Shown in pieces: positions 15,535 to 24,706 of a DNA stretch of 63,079 nt. This stretch comes from UMGS1975 sp959600905 (GTDB lineage: Bacteria; Bacillota; Clostridia; Christensenellales; QAND01): positions 1-63,079 of the forward strand of contig CAUGNO010000009.1 of the NCBI GenBank assembly GCA_959600905.1, given 5' to 3'. Within the stretch, counting starts at the first letter, position 1. Each line of letters opens with the position of its first letter. The notes under the pieces are model-generated. The model had not been told where the DNA came from. It saw only the letters and a program-made list of their open reading frames with translations, and did not search any database. The position numbers and the translations under genes were made by a program.

Positions 15535-16479
15535 TCAAGCAGGATGCGCCGCCAAAAAATCCATGACCTGCTGGAAATTTTGGATGGCAGTAGTTGTGCC
15601 GATGCTTTGAACGGAAATGGCACCAGTGGCATTGGCAAAACGGGCACATTCCCGTAAACTAAATCCTTTGAGAACGGCCGTCATAAATCCACCAGTAAAG
15701 TTATCCCCTGCCCCCGTAGTATCGATGGCGTTGACCTTAAACGGCGGCATATGGAATGATTGCTGGCCATCGCTGACATAGCAGCCGTCGCCGCCATGCT
15801 TTAAGATGACAACGCCGCGGCATACCGCCTTAAGACGATCGACAATGGTTTCAGGATTGTCACTATTCACCAATTTGGAAGCTTCTTCGTAGCTTGGCAT
15901 GAAATAATCCAGATCCTGGATGATGGGGCGTATGCTTTCTGCGGTGTATCCTTCCGGCACCTGGGCAGTATCGGCGGAAACCAGGGCGCCTGCCTCGTGT
16001 GCCTTTTGCACAATGGTTGCAAAACCGGACTCCAATAAGCCGGGAAGGGAAAACAGACTGCCTAAGGTAACAAGCCTTGTCTGTGAAAACAGCGAAAAAT
16101 CAATGTCGTCTGCAGTAAAGGCATCGTTGCCGCCGCCTTGATAGAGAAAATTTCGGCGACCATCTTCAAAAATCAACGCAACGGAGGTACAGGTATTCAC
16201 CGTATCATCGCGCACCACATGTGAAAGATCTACGCCGCTTTTGGTCACAATGTCCACGATGGCGTCCCCCCAAATATCGTGGCCGATTTTGCCCACCAGG
16301 GCGGTTTTCATCCCCAGCTTGGCCATGACGCAGGATTCATTTTGTGCATCGCCGCCGGGCCATAGAAGCATGGAATCTACCGGCGTGGAGTCCACGGTAA
16401 AAATCTTTTCATTGACAGGGCGCACCAAAATATCTGCACAAAGCTGGCCTACACATATGACATCATAACGGCGTTGCAA
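15535..16479 (-). CDS. PfkB-family carbohydrate kinase
   Basis: A 314-residue ribokinase-like enzyme. The N-terminal region has GQLCADILVRPV and PGGDAQNES; the C-terminal signature is DTTGAGDNFTGGF with the catalytic aspartate. TTG 16479 (MQRRYDVICVGQ) is chosen because AAAGGAGGGG lies 6 nt upstream; the frame is open further but lacks a site. The sugar substrate cannot be read from the sequence. It is a single gene. Confidence 0.88.
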   Translation of the reverse strand: MQRRYDVICVGQLCADILVRPVNEKIFTVDSTPVDSMLLWPGGDAQNESCVMAKLGMKTALVGKIGHDIWGDAIVDIVTKSGVDLSHVVRDDTVNTCTSVALIFEDGRRNFLYQGGGNDAFTADDIDFSLFSQTRLVTLGSLFSLPGLLESGFATIVQKAHEAGALVSADTAQVPEGYTAESIRPIIQDLDYFMPSYEEASKLVNSDNPETIVDRLKAVCRGVVILKHGGDGCYVSDGQQSFHMPPFKVNAIDTTGAGDNFTGGFMTAVLKGFSLRECARFANATGAISVQSIGTTTAIQNFQQVMDFLAAHPA

Positions 16480-16580
16480 AAAGAACCCCTCCTTTGGATA
16501 GATACAAAAATGTTTCATAGTCATCCATACTATTTCATACTTGAAACGCAAAGTCAATGAAAAAAGCAGGGAAGAAAAAG

Positions 16581-16607
16581 AAAAAGGAAAGGCTTGCCTT
16601 TCCTTTT
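16581..16607 (-). terminator. Terminator of the lipoprotein gene
   Basis: AAAAGGAAAGGC and GCCTTTCCTTTT form a near-perfect stem that overlaps the stop; a T-rich stretch follows on the minus strand. Confidence 0.6.
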
Positions 16608-16953
16608 ATGCCGACGGCGATTCAGTTTGTCGTTGGTATTGATGCACACTATCGTCCAAGGTGAGCGTCAGCACATCCCCTTCTATGCTCCATGGCCCTG
16701 CTTGTAAAGAGGCCTGGTCACATTTTAGCTCCAGCGTTTCGCCGTCCAGGGCATAGGTACCGGTAAGCATCGTACCGCTCTCGCTGCTGATGGCAAAGGT
16801 GTGATCCTGAGTAAAGGTGATGGTCAGGCCGTCCTCATTGTTGTCCGTCCAGGTACCTACAAGCGGGTCTGCACCGCCGCAGGCAGAGACTGCAAAGGTA
16901 AGACATAGCGCCAAACACAAAAGTGACAGCGTTTTGCCAAAGGCTTTTTCCAT
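16606..16953 (-). CDS. Small secreted lipoprotein
   Basis: A 115-residue protein with a lipoprotein signal peptide: MEKAFGKTLSLLCLALC, then a lipobox ending VSACGG. The mature part has alternating beta-strand text (PLVGTWTDNNEDGLTITFTQ), resembling lipocalin-like DUF5640 domains. ATG 16953 follows AGGAGG; the upstream in-frame extension is rejected because it precedes the signal peptide. Function is unknown. Confidence 0.7.
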   Translation of the reverse strand: MEKAFGKTLSLLCLALCLTFAVSACGGADPLVGTWTDNNEDGLTITFTQDHTFAISSESGTMLTGTYALDGETLELKCDQASLQAGPWSIEGDVLTLTLDDSVHQYQRQTESPSA

Positions 16954-17185
16954 AGGGAAACCTCCTGATTTGTTAAAATAAAAAAACACAACATAAGATA
17001 AGAGACGAGCGCAGGCCTGTCCCTTTTGTGGAATACTTTAGCACTTTTTAACTTATTTTCCTAGATAAAATTCGAAAAATCTGGCGATTCTAGGGAAAAG
17101 CCATGAAAAAGCCGAGAAAAAGCCACAAAAAACAGGGAATCTGAGAAAGAAAAAACACAGAATACACAGAAGCCCAGAAACATGA

Positions 17186-17191
17186 TATAAT
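17186..17191 (+). promoter_or_regulatory. Probable -10 element of the HD-domain operon
   Basis: TATAAT lies about 40 bp upstream of the HD-hydrolase start. A matching -35 box is weak. The 277-bp gap 16954-17230 shows no gene. Confidence 0.4.
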
Positions 17192-17230
17192 AGCTAATGA
17201 TTATAAATTTTAAAGGGGGACCTTGTATAA

Positions 17231-17818
17231 ATGGACGAGGGCAACCGACCACGAGCGCTTTCGCTGCTCGCGCAGCATGTACAAAGCGAGTCTTTGTTAA
17301 AGCGCGCGTATGCGGTGGAAGCAGCCATGAGGCGTATGGCGCGCCATTTTCATCAAGATGAGGATCTTTGGGGTGTAGCAGGCTTGCTGCACGACCTGGA
17401 TTATCAAGAATATCCTGAAGAGCACTGCCAGCATGTAGAAGCTATGCTGCGGGAAGCGGGATATGGAGATGCAATGGTACGCGCAATTTTGAGCCACGGC
17501 TACGGGCTCTGCACGGAGGTAGAGCCGCGAACGGATATGGGAAAATCCTTATATGCCGTGGATGAGTTGACCGGTTTGATTACAGCAGTCGTATTGATGC
17601 GGCCTTCCAAATCCATCTTGGATCTTACGGTAAAGTCCGTAAAGAAGAAGTGGAAAGCAAAATCCTTTGCAGCGGGCTGTAACCGAGAGGTAATCCAAGA
17701 CGGGGCAGACAGACTGAATATGCCTTGGGAAACCTTGACGCAGCTGACCATTGAAGGCATGCAGGCACAAGCAAAGGCCTTGGGCTTGGTAGGAACTTTG
17801 GAGGAAGAGGCATCATGA
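17231..17818 (+). CDS. HD-domain hydrolase
   Basis: A 195-residue metal-dependent phosphohydrolase-like protein. The HD motif is seen in GVAGLLHDLDYQEYPEEH with upstream and downstream histidines (ARHFHQDED; LSHGYG), and a DELTGLITAVVLMRP segment follows as in COG2316 proteins. AAAGGGGG precedes the ATG. It overlaps the next gene by ATGA, forming a three-gene operon with two small barrel proteins. The substrate is unknown. Confidence 0.8.
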   Translation: MDEGNRPRALSLLAQHVQSESLLKRAYAVEAAMRRMARHFHQDEDLWGVAGLLHDLDYQEYPEEHCQHVEAMLREAGYGDAMVRAILSHGYGLCTEVEPRTDMGKSLYAVDELTGLITAVVLMRPSKSILDLTVKSVKKKWKAKSFAAGCNREVIQDGADRLNMPWETLTQLTIEGMQAQAKALGLVGTLEEEAS

Positions 17819-18108
17819 TACGATTGACGATCTTGGTCTGTTTTCCGCGGGAGGATGAACAGGTGCCCGTGGATTGGGAACGAGAAACAAGGGAACTGAT
17901 ACACCTGCCGGGTGTGGAAGAGGTATTTTGGGGACAGAATTACCAGGGCGAGGCCAACTATGATGCAGTCGCTATGATCGATTTTAAAAATGAGCGCGCG
18001 TATCATAGGGCCCAGGAAAATGAAGAATACCTGGAATGGTTCCGGGAAATTTCGAAATCCGAAGGCTTTGCCTGCCTCTGTACGGAAATTGAGGAGGATG
18101 AGGCATGA
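17815..18108 (+). CDS. Small alpha/beta-barrel-like protein (diverged Dabb type)
   Basis: A 97-residue protein sharing the pattern of the following gene: a first strand MIRLTILVCF, a LPGVEEVFWGQNY turn, then NYDAVAMIDFKNERAYH. It seems to be a diverged dimeric alpha-beta barrel of the Dabb type. It overlaps both neighbours by 4 bp, so all three genes are translationally coupled. Function unknown. Confidence 0.55.
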   Translation: MIRLTILVCFPREDEQVPVDWERETRELIHLPGVEEVFWGQNYQGEANYDAVAMIDFKNERAYHRAQENEEYLEWFREISKSEGFACLCTEIEEDEA

Positions 18109-18434
18109 TTCGGCATATTGTGGCGTGGAAGTTTAAGGAATATGTAGGCGGCGCTAGCGCAATGGAAAATGCGATGGAGCTGAAAAAGCAGCTGGAGGCA
18201 TTAGGACGCGGCAATTTGCCGGGGTTGGTGTCTATGAATGTACAGCTAAACTGCCAAAGAGACGAAATGGAAGAGGCGACAGAGCCTATAATCTATGATG
18301 TGGTGATGGACAGCGTGTTTTCCGATGGGCAGGCACTGGAAGCATACAAGGATCACCCGGCGCATAAAAAAATGGCAGAGTTTTGTGAATCGGTACGGCT
18401 ATCCCGCGCAGCCGTTGATTTGATTGTTGATTAA
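18105..18434 (+). CDS. Dabb-domain (stress-responsive A/B barrel) protein
   Basis: A 109-residue protein starting MIRHIVAWKFKEY, with LPGLVSMNVQLNC, YDVVMDSVFSDGQALEAYKD and HPAHKKMAEF, all marks of the Dabb family. Dabb proteins form dimeric barrels; bacterial members are mostly uncharacterised. Translationally coupled to the preceding paralogue-like gene, so a heterodimer is possible. Confidence 0.85.
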   Translation: MIRHIVAWKFKEYVGGASAMENAMELKKQLEALGRGNLPGLVSMNVQLNCQRDEMEEATEPIIYDVVMDSVFSDGQALEAYKDHPAHKKMAEFCESVRLSRAAVDLIVD

Positions 18435-18469
18435 AGGCGGGTAAATTTTTCCATAGGGAGGCAGTTCAT

Positions 18470-18982
18470 TTGCAACCCAATATACAAAAACAATCCTTAG
18501 GACGGGATTTTTTGATTTGCCTTGGGGTAAGTGCAGTGGGGTATATCCTGCTGCGCCTGCCGGTAGGCATCAACGAGATCAGCGTTTCTTTTGGTGTCTG
18601 CGCCCTGTATTTGGCGGCGTATCTGTTGCCTTGCCCAACGGCGCTTTTTTGTACGGTGCTGCCGGCAGTAGCGGCAGATGTGATCTGGGGCAGCTTTCAT
18701 CTGATCCCGATGACGCTTGTGGTAACGGCCGTGTGCCAGTTGTCTTTGTGCTGGATGTTTGATCGGTATGTGCAAAACAATCTAGGACGATTTTTGTTGG
18801 CAGCCGGCGTAGGCGGCGTTTTCTTTATGGTAGGAACGTTTTTCTATTTCGCAGTGGCGTATGGCATGCTGGAGGCTTTGTTGTCCACGATCCCCTATTT
18901 GGTACAGTGGATCTTTGCCTCGGTGCTGGGATACTGGGCCATTGCGCTGTATCGATCCAAGCTGCTGCCCAAGCTGAAATGA
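18470..18982 (+). CDS. ECF-transporter-S-component-like membrane protein
   Basis: A 170-residue protein with five or six hydrophobic segments, size and pattern like ECF substrate-binding subunits (GINEISVSFGVCALYLAAYL, PAVAADVIWGSF). The start is TTG 18470 with AGGGAGG upstream. No ligand can be assigned. It may be co-transcribed with the Dabb operon (35-bp gap) and the MBL gene (12-bp gap). Confidence 0.55.
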   Translation: MQPNIQKQSLGRDFLICLGVSAVGYILLRLPVGINEISVSFGVCALYLAAYLLPCPTALFCTVLPAVAADVIWGSFHLIPMTLVVTAVCQLSLCWMFDRYVQNNLGRFLLAAGVGGVFFMVGTFFYFAVAYGMLEALLSTIPYLVQWIFASVLGYWAIALYRSKLLPKLK

Positions 18983-18994
18983 GGAGAAGAAAAC

Positions 18995-19708
18995 ATGAAA
19001 TATCGCTGTTTGGGAAAATATGGGCCATACCCTGCCGCAGGCGGTGCTTCCAGCGGGCATTTGCTTTTTCAGGAGGGAAAGGCGTTGGCGCTGGATATGG
19101 GTAGCGGCACGCTGCCGCGCTTACTTGCTTCGGTGAAGGGACATGAGGTTTGCGGCGTTGTGTTGACGCATCTGCACCCGGACCATTACAGCGATTTACT
19201 GGTGTATGCTCAATATCTAGCAAAATGTGCGGAACGGCCGATGCCGCTGTATCTGCCGAGAACACCGGATCGTGTCAGCAGCCTGTTGGCGGATACGGGA
19301 GTGTTTGACGTGCGTTTTACCGATGCAGAGAGCACGGCACAATGCGGCCCCTTTGCGTTGCGCTTTGCGCCAACGGTACATCCCTTGCCGGGGTATGCCG
19401 TGCGGGTAGAAGGGGATGCATCGTTTGCCTATACGGGGGACAGCCTTGCCACGCATGCGTTGGTGGCGTGGGCAAAACAGGCCGATATATTGCTGTGCGA
19501 TGTGCCCTTTACTGAGGAGACTGCGCCCAGCCCATCGCCCCACATGACGGCGGAACAAGCGGGGGCATTGGCCAGGAATGCGCAGGTAGGGGCGCTATGG
19601 ATTTCGCATCTGGTACCGGGCAGCGACGAACAGGCGGTGCTGCATGCAGCCCGCAAGATATTCCAGGAAAGCAGTTTGGTGGAGGAAATGACGGATAGAT
19701 CCGTCTAG
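18995..19708 (+). CDS. MBL-fold metallo-hydrolase, RNase Z-like
   Basis: A 237-residue metallo-beta-lactamase-fold protein. The zinc motif is THLHPDHYSDLL; later ligands lie in FAYTGDS and WISHLVPG. The start MKYRCLGKYGPYPAAGGASS and overall layout match the COG1234 (RNase Z-like) branch. It directly precedes an MBL-less ComEC gene (24-bp gap), but its sequence type differs from the ComEC C-terminal MBL domain, so the two may not be a split pair. Confidence 0.82.
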   Translation: MKYRCLGKYGPYPAAGGASSGHLLFQEGKALALDMGSGTLPRLLASVKGHEVCGVVLTHLHPDHYSDLLVYAQYLAKCAERPMPLYLPRTPDRVSSLLADTGVFDVRFTDAESTAQCGPFALRFAPTVHPLPGYAVRVEGDASFAYTGDSLATHALVAWAKQADILLCDVPFTEETAPSPSPHMTAEQAGALARNAQVGALWISHLVPGSDEQAVLHAARKIFQESSLVEEMTDRSV

Positions 19709-19732
19709 GGTCCGGTCTAAGGGGGAAACAGG

Positions 19733-21259
19733 ATGGAAGAAAGAGCGGGACGCGGACTGACAGGATACCGTCTATGGAATGTACGGCCGCTGTTTCTTGC
19801 TGTTTTGGGCTTCGGCATCGGGATTGCATTGTGTTTTTATGTGCGTCCCCATTTCGGTATTTGCGTGGCTATATGCCTGGGCTTTGGCGTATGTATGCTG
19901 TGGCTTGCCCGTACTGGGCGCCGCGGCTTTTTTGTTATGCTGGTATTGATGATGATTGGCCTAGGATGGGGAAGAACCACCTTTTCTTTGCAGAGCATAG
20001 TATCTTGGCCGGAGGATGGATACATTCAAGGAGACATTCATGAGATCCAGGAGCAGGAAGGCGTATATACGCTGCTACTTGACCATGTTGCTTTGGAGGG
20101 GATACAGACAAACGAACAGATGCGGGTGCGTACCAAGTCGCAAGCCATGCAATATGCTAGACCTGGCGATGCCTTTGAAGGCTATGCGTTTTCCATTTGG
20201 GCGCCAGACATGGATTCTGTCTGGGACAGAGCGCAGCGCTATGCCAACCATTGGGACAAGCTGGCCTGGGTAGGAGAAACGGAGGCAAAGGTCACACAAA
20301 CGGGCTTTAGCCTTCGTTATACGCCGGCCAGAATGAGGGAAATGGTGGCGGACCGTATCGACGCTCTGTTTGGACAGGCCGCGCCGACAGTTAAGGGCAT
20401 GGTATTGGGGGATAAAACAGATCTCAGTGAAGAGCAAAAAACGGTCTATGAAAGGGCGGGCATTTCGCATATCCTGGCGGTATCCGGCCTGCACGTAGGC
20501 TTTTTGGGGATGTTGGTTTCCAATTTGCTCAGAAAAAGTAAGCTTGGCAGAAAAACACAAACGAGCATCTTGCTGCTTTTGATTTGGGGATACTGTGCGG
20601 TGGTAGGGTTCCCGGCCTCTGCAGTGCGTGCGACGGTGATGGTAAGTGTGCACCAATGTAATCTGGCATGCGGCAGGCGGACAGACCTTTTGGAAAACCT
20701 TTCCCTTGCGGCGCTGTTTATTTTGTTATGGGATCCACTGCAGCTGCTAATGCCGGGTTTTCAGCTTTCCTTTGCGGCGGTTTGGGGTATTGCTACCGTA
20801 TCTTCCGCCTTGGCTAGCTGGAAACGCGGCATGGGTTGGCTGGGCCGGAGCATCTCCACTTCTCTTGGCGCCCAACTGGGCATCTGGCCAATTTCGCTAT
20901 ATTTCTTTGGCGGGATTTCTACAGTTTCCCTGCTGGCAAACTTATTTGTTATTCCGTTGGCGAGCCTGATTACGGCCAGTGTATTTGGCATTCTGCTGTG
21001 TTCGCTAGGGTTGCCAAGCATTGCCTTGGGATTGGCCAAAGCAGCCGCAGGCCTTGTATTTTTGATGAATTACGGAGCAGCGTGGACTGCGCGAATCCCC
21101 GGCGCGCTGGTTTCGATGCCGGCTTGGCCCATGTCCACTATGCTGCTATTTTTGGCAAGCTTATTCTTCTTATCGCCTTACTGCTTGTGGAAGGCAAGGG
21201 ACCGATGGACGGTCGCAGGGCTGTGCTGGCTGGTTGCGCTGCTGCTTTTCTTGGTCTAA
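19733..21259 (+). CDS. comEC: ComEC/Rec2-family competence protein, membrane part only
   Basis: A 508-residue polytopic protein. The N-terminal soluble DUF4131-like part is followed by the competence domain with KTVYERAGISHILAVSGLHV, the family signature. The frame ends after the last membrane helices; the C-terminal MBL nuclease domain seen in Bacillus ComEC (about 770 residues in total) is absent. It would form the inner-membrane DNA channel. Followed 24 bp later by holA, a common order in Firmicutes. Confidence 0.88.
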   Translation: MEERAGRGLTGYRLWNVRPLFLAVLGFGIGIALCFYVRPHFGICVAICLGFGVCMLWLARTGRRGFFVMLVLMMIGLGWGRTTFSLQSIVSWPEDGYIQGDIHEIQEQEGVYTLLLDHVALEGIQTNEQMRVRTKSQAMQYARPGDAFEGYAFSIWAPDMDSVWDRAQRYANHWDKLAWVGETEAKVTQTGFSLRYTPARMREMVADRIDALFGQAAPTVKGMVLGDKTDLSEEQKTVYERAGISHILAVSGLHVGFLGMLVSNLLRKSKLGRKTQTSILLLLIWGYCAVVGFPASAVRATVMVSVHQCNLACGRRTDLLENLSLAALFILLWDPLQLLMPGFQLSFAAVWGIATVSSALASWKRGMGWLGRSISTSLGAQLGIWPISLYFFGGISTVSLLANLFVIPLASLITASVFGILLCSLGLPSIALGLAKAAAGLVFLMNYGAAWTARIPGALVSMPAWPMSTMLLFLASLFFLSPYCLWKARDRWTVAGLCWLVALLLFLV

Positions 21260-21283
21260 AATGGAAAGAACGGAGGAAGGGCG

Positions 21284-22297
21284 TTGGAATATAGACAGCT
21301 GAGAAAACAAATACAGCAAAAACAATTATCATCCTGTTATCTATTGTTTGGTGTGGAACAGTTCGTAAAAATGCGTACGCTGGAGAAGCTGTGCCAGGCG
21401 GCGCTGGAGGATGGGGATCCCGGCTGGAATCAGACAGTATTGGATGAAAAAGCGTCGGCAGAAGACATTTTTGCGGCCTGCCAGACGCTACCGATGTTTG
21501 CGCCCCGCCGTGTTGTCATCGTAAAGGAATGCCCCCTTTTCAAACAAGGGGGCGGCGCGGCAGGGGAGGAAACCATACTTTCCTTGATCGACACGCTGCC
21601 GCCGGAAACGCTCCTTGTATTTGTATTGGAAGGAAAGCCAGATGGGCGGAGAAAGCTGACGGCGGCGCTGAAGAAAAGAGACGCCATGGTAGAGTTTTCG
21701 ACGATGACAGAGCAGGAGATCTTTGCTTGGCTCAAGGCCTATGCAGCGCAGCGCGGCAAGGCGGTAGAGCCACAAGCGCTGGAAACGCTGATCCAGCGGG
21801 TAGGTACGGATATGCAGACGGTCGCAACGGAGATGGAAAAGATCTGCTGCTATGCAGAGCAAAGGGATCGGATCACAAGAAAGGATGTACTGGATATCAG
21901 CAGCCAGACGCTGGAAGCCAATGCGTTTGAGATCGTAGATCTGCTGGCGATGGGCAAGCGGCGGCAGGCTGCCGAACAGATTGATCTATTGCTAAGAGAG
22001 GGAAACTCCATCCAAATGTTTATGGGCGCTGTGGCGTACCGGCTCCGCCAGCTTTTGGCTGCTCGCCAGGGTTGGGAGGAAGGTAAAAGCGTGCAGGCTG
22101 CCGCCGCAAAGGTGCAGGGCCCTCGTTTTGCTGCCCAGCGTACGGCCAAGCAGGCAAGGGCAATGCGGACAGAGGATCTAAGACGGGGCTTGCTGGCCTT
22201 AACGGAAGCGGATTTTGCCCTCAAGAGCGGGCGGATGAAGGAGGATAGGGCGGCGTTGGAAACGGCGCTTTGGCAAGCGTTCCCTGTTAAAAAATAA
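21284..22297 (+). CDS. holA: DNA polymerase III subunit delta
   Basis: A 337-residue clamp-loader subunit. It begins TTG 21284 behind GGAGGAAGGG and reads MEYRQLRKQIQQKQLSSCYL followed by LFGVEQF. Internal segments FAPRRVVIVKECPLF and LEANAFEIVDLLAMGKRRQA match HolA. The delta subunit opens the sliding clamp. Its position between comEC and rpsT is the usual one in Firmicutes, which supports the call. Confidence 0.92.
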   Translation: MEYRQLRKQIQQKQLSSCYLLFGVEQFVKMRTLEKLCQAALEDGDPGWNQTVLDEKASAEDIFAACQTLPMFAPRRVVIVKECPLFKQGGGAAGEETILSLIDTLPPETLLVFVLEGKPDGRRKLTAALKKRDAMVEFSTMTEQEIFAWLKAYAAQRGKAVEPQALETLIQRVGTDMQTVATEMEKICCYAEQRDRITRKDVLDISSQTLEANAFEIVDLLAMGKRRQAAEQIDLLLREGNSIQMFMGAVAYRLRQLLAARQGWEEGKSVQAAAAKVQGPRFAAQRTAKQARAMRTEDLRRGLLALTEADFALKSGRMKEDRAALETALWQAFPVKK

Positions 22298-22303
22298 AAA
22301 AAG

Positions 22304-22330
22304 AACCGATGAGAAATCATCGGTTTTTTT
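22304..22330. terminator. Bidirectional terminator between holA and rpsT
   Basis: AACCGATGA and TCATCGGTT with a GAAA loop, flanked by A and T runs on both sides, serve convergent genes. Confidence 0.8.
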
Positions 22331-22344
22331 CATACATTATGCAT

Positions 22345-22608
22345 TTAAGCATTTTGCTTTGCCATCACCGCAGCCAGCTGAGCTTTTTTACGGTTGGAGG
22401 CGTTTTTATGGATCACACCCTTGGAGGCTGCTTTGTCTACCATGCTTACCGTTTCACGGTACACGGCCTGCAAATCAGAATCCCCTGCGGCAACAGCAGC
22501 ATCAAATTTCTTCAAAGAGGTCTTCAAACGAGATTTGATCATGCGATTGCGGCCGGCACGTCTTTCTTCAACTTTTACGCGCTTCATCGCCGATTTAATG
22601 TTAGGCAT
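22345..22608 (-). CDS. rpsT: 30S ribosomal protein S20
   Basis: An 87-residue basic protein starting MPNIKSAMKRVKVEERRAGR with VDKAASKGVIHKNASNRKKA near the end, diagnostic of S20. GGAGGTGA precedes the ATG. Single minus-strand gene between holA and gpr. Confidence 0.97.
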   Translation of the reverse strand: MPNIKSAMKRVKVEERRAGRNRMIKSRLKTSLKKFDAAVAAGDSDLQAVYRETVSMVDKAASKGVIHKNASNRKKAQLAAVMAKQNA

Positions 22609-22746
22609 ATTCCTTCACCTCCCCGGGGGATAAACTTGACTTTGAGTATTGTACCATGGGACGAGCCGCATTGCAAGTAAAAAAACCGCCCAAACTGTAT
22701 ACTTCCTTTGTTTTGGCAGAGGATAGAAAAAAAGGAGGCAAGGATT

Positions 22747-23589
22747 TTGCAGAGATATTCAGATTTGGTATTGGAAAGCTGTATGGCCGCGGGTACATTG
22801 CCTGGCGGTGTAACGGTAGAGGAACAGACCGAGGAGGAAGTAGAGGTTTCCATTGTACGCATCACGGATGAAGAGGGCGAAAAGGCGGTGGGCAAGCCGA
22901 GGGGCAGCTACGTTACGCTGACGGCGCCGCATATGGCTGGCAGTGATCCAGAGATAGATAAGCGCTGCGCCAAGGCACTGGCAAAGCAGTTACGTGCCAT
23001 GATGCCAAAAAACAATAAACAACGGCCTGTTTTGCTGGTAGGGCTGGGCAACCGCTCCATGACGCCAGACAGCCTAGGCCCGAGGACGCTGGATCATGTG
23101 ATGGTAACGCGGCATTTGTTTTCACTTTGGCCGGAGGACCTGCAAAAGGCAGGCAATGTTTGCGCCATATCGCCCGGCGTTTTGGGGGAAACCGGCATTG
23201 AAAGCGGCGAAGCGGTGCTGGGCATCGTACAGCAGATAAAGCCGGCAGTGGTCATCGCGGTGGATACGCTGGCAGCGGGGGATCCAGCGCGCATGGCAAC
23301 CACTGTACAGCTTGGCAATACTGGCATTGCACCGGGAGGCGGCGTGGGCAACCGACGGCTGGCTTTGGATGAAAAAACGCTGGGCGTGCCGGTACTGGCA
23401 TTGGGCGTGCCGTTGGTGGTACGTGCCGATACGCTGTTTGAAGGAAGGCAGCAAGGCTTGATTGTTACCCCTAAAGACATCGACAGCATCGTAAAAGCAA
23501 GCGCCATACTGCTGTCTCGAGCGCTTAACCAGGCACTGCATCCCAGGTTGCCCAAAGAGATGAAAGAACTTTTGGCTTCGCAATCATAG
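22747..23589 (+). CDS. gpr: GPR spore protease
   Basis: A 280-residue germination endopeptidase that degrades small acid-soluble spore proteins. Family features are YSDLVLESC near the start, LVGLGNRSMTPDSLGPR, VCAISPGVLGETGIESGE, IAVDTLAAGDP and GIAPGGGVGNRR. The start is TTG 22747 with AAGGAGG upstream; the longer frame crosses the ribosome binding site. The next gene is spoIIP, the usual order. It shows that the organism has sporulation genes. Confidence 0.95.
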   Translation: MQRYSDLVLESCMAAGTLPGGVTVEEQTEEEVEVSIVRITDEEGEKAVGKPRGSYVTLTAPHMAGSDPEIDKRCAKALAKQLRAMMPKNNKQRPVLLVGLGNRSMTPDSLGPRTLDHVMVTRHLFSLWPEDLQKAGNVCAISPGVLGETGIESGEAVLGIVQQIKPAVVIAVDTLAAGDPARMATTVQLGNTGIAPGGGVGNRRLALDEKTLGVPVLALGVPLVVRADTLFEGRQQGLIVTPKDIDSIVKASAILLSRALNQALHPRLPKEMKELLASQS

Positions 23590-23635
23590 ACAACCATTGA
23601 TGACGCATACCTTATGGGGAAAGGGGTGCGTATAA

Positions 23636-24670
23636 ATGCGGGGCCGGATGGTGACAAGAATCAGTCTAAAGAGAAAGAAAAAGCGCCGTATACAGGCCGG
23701 GCGTCTGTGTGCAGGGCTGGTACTGCTGGCCTTGCTGGGATTTGCCTATGTCAAAAATGCTGCCGGGAAAGGGATGACAGAACGCCTAATGGGCATGGAG
23801 ATGGCGCTGCTCACAGGCGGAGAGACGATGACGGCGGTCTTTGAAGAGGATGAACCTTGGGTGCTGGAGGAGCAGGATAGCACACAAGCCGGCCAAGAGC
23901 CGGAAGGCACAGCCGAGCCTGCCTCGGTGACGGCTGCCAATGCAGAGGTAGCTCTGGGCGCAAAGGTGACGACGATGATGCCTCCAGAGGGGATACAGCC
24001 GCGCATCATTTTGTATAGCACGCATTCCAACGAATCCTTCCGAAAGGTAGAGGGAGACAACTACGAGGAATCCAGCCAATGGCGTACGCTGGACAGCGGC
24101 TATAACATTCAAAAGATTGCACAGAATTTGGCCTATCTATTATGTAATGAATACCATTTGCCTGTGATGTTCGACAGTACAGATCATGAATTGGGGAAAT
24201 ACTATACCACTTCCTACAACCGTTCGCTGGAGACAATGAAAAAGGATAAGGAAAAATATCCGGTGGATCTATTTATCGACGTGCATAGGGATGGAACAGG
24301 CTCTTCCGGCATCGGCGATGTGGTAACGGTAGATGGAAAGCCTTGTGCAAAGGTAATGTTTGTAATCGGTACGGGCGAAGGAAAAACGGGCGAGGGTTTT
24401 AAGGAACGCCCAAAGGATTGGGAAGCCAACAAAAGACTGGCGGACGCCATCATTGCAGAGCTGAATACCTATGCAGAAGGACTGGGCAAGACGACACGTG
24501 TAAAAACGGGACGATACAATCAGCACATGGCGGAGAACTGCATTTTGATCGAGATCGGCCACAACCAAAATACGTTGGAGGAGGTCATGAATACAGTACC
24601 ATATATTGCCAAGGCGATGAATAAGGTTTTTACCCGTGACCTTGACATCCAGCCATACTCCGTGCCATGA
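23636..24670 (+). CDS. spoIIP: Stage II sporulation protein P
   Basis: A 344-residue membrane-anchored peptidoglycan hydrolase acting in forespore engulfment. A basic N-terminus and one membrane helix (about residues 22-40) precede a low-complexity linker. The catalytic domain has ILYSTHSNESF, LFIDVHRDG and ILIEIGHNQN, matching the SpoIIP zinc amidase/endopeptidase motifs; the usual G-N-N is here G-H-N. Partner SpoIID is not in the window. Confidence 0.94.
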   Translation: MRGRMVTRISLKRKKKRRIQAGRLCAGLVLLALLGFAYVKNAAGKGMTERLMGMEMALLTGGETMTAVFEEDEPWVLEEQDSTQAGQEPEGTAEPASVTAANAEVALGAKVTTMMPPEGIQPRIILYSTHSNESFRKVEGDNYEESSQWRTLDSGYNIQKIAQNLAYLLCNEYHLPVMFDSTDHELGKYYTTSYNRSLETMKKDKEKYPVDLFIDVHRDGTGSSGIGDVVTVDGKPCAKVMFVIGTGEGKTGEGFKERPKDWEANKRLADAIIAELNTYAEGLGKTTRVKTGRYNQHMAENCILIEIGHNQNTLEEVMNTVPYIAKAMNKVFTRDLDIQPYSVP

Positions 24671-24706
24671 TAAAAGGCGAAATCAACAAAGAGTGTGGGG
24701 AAAGGG

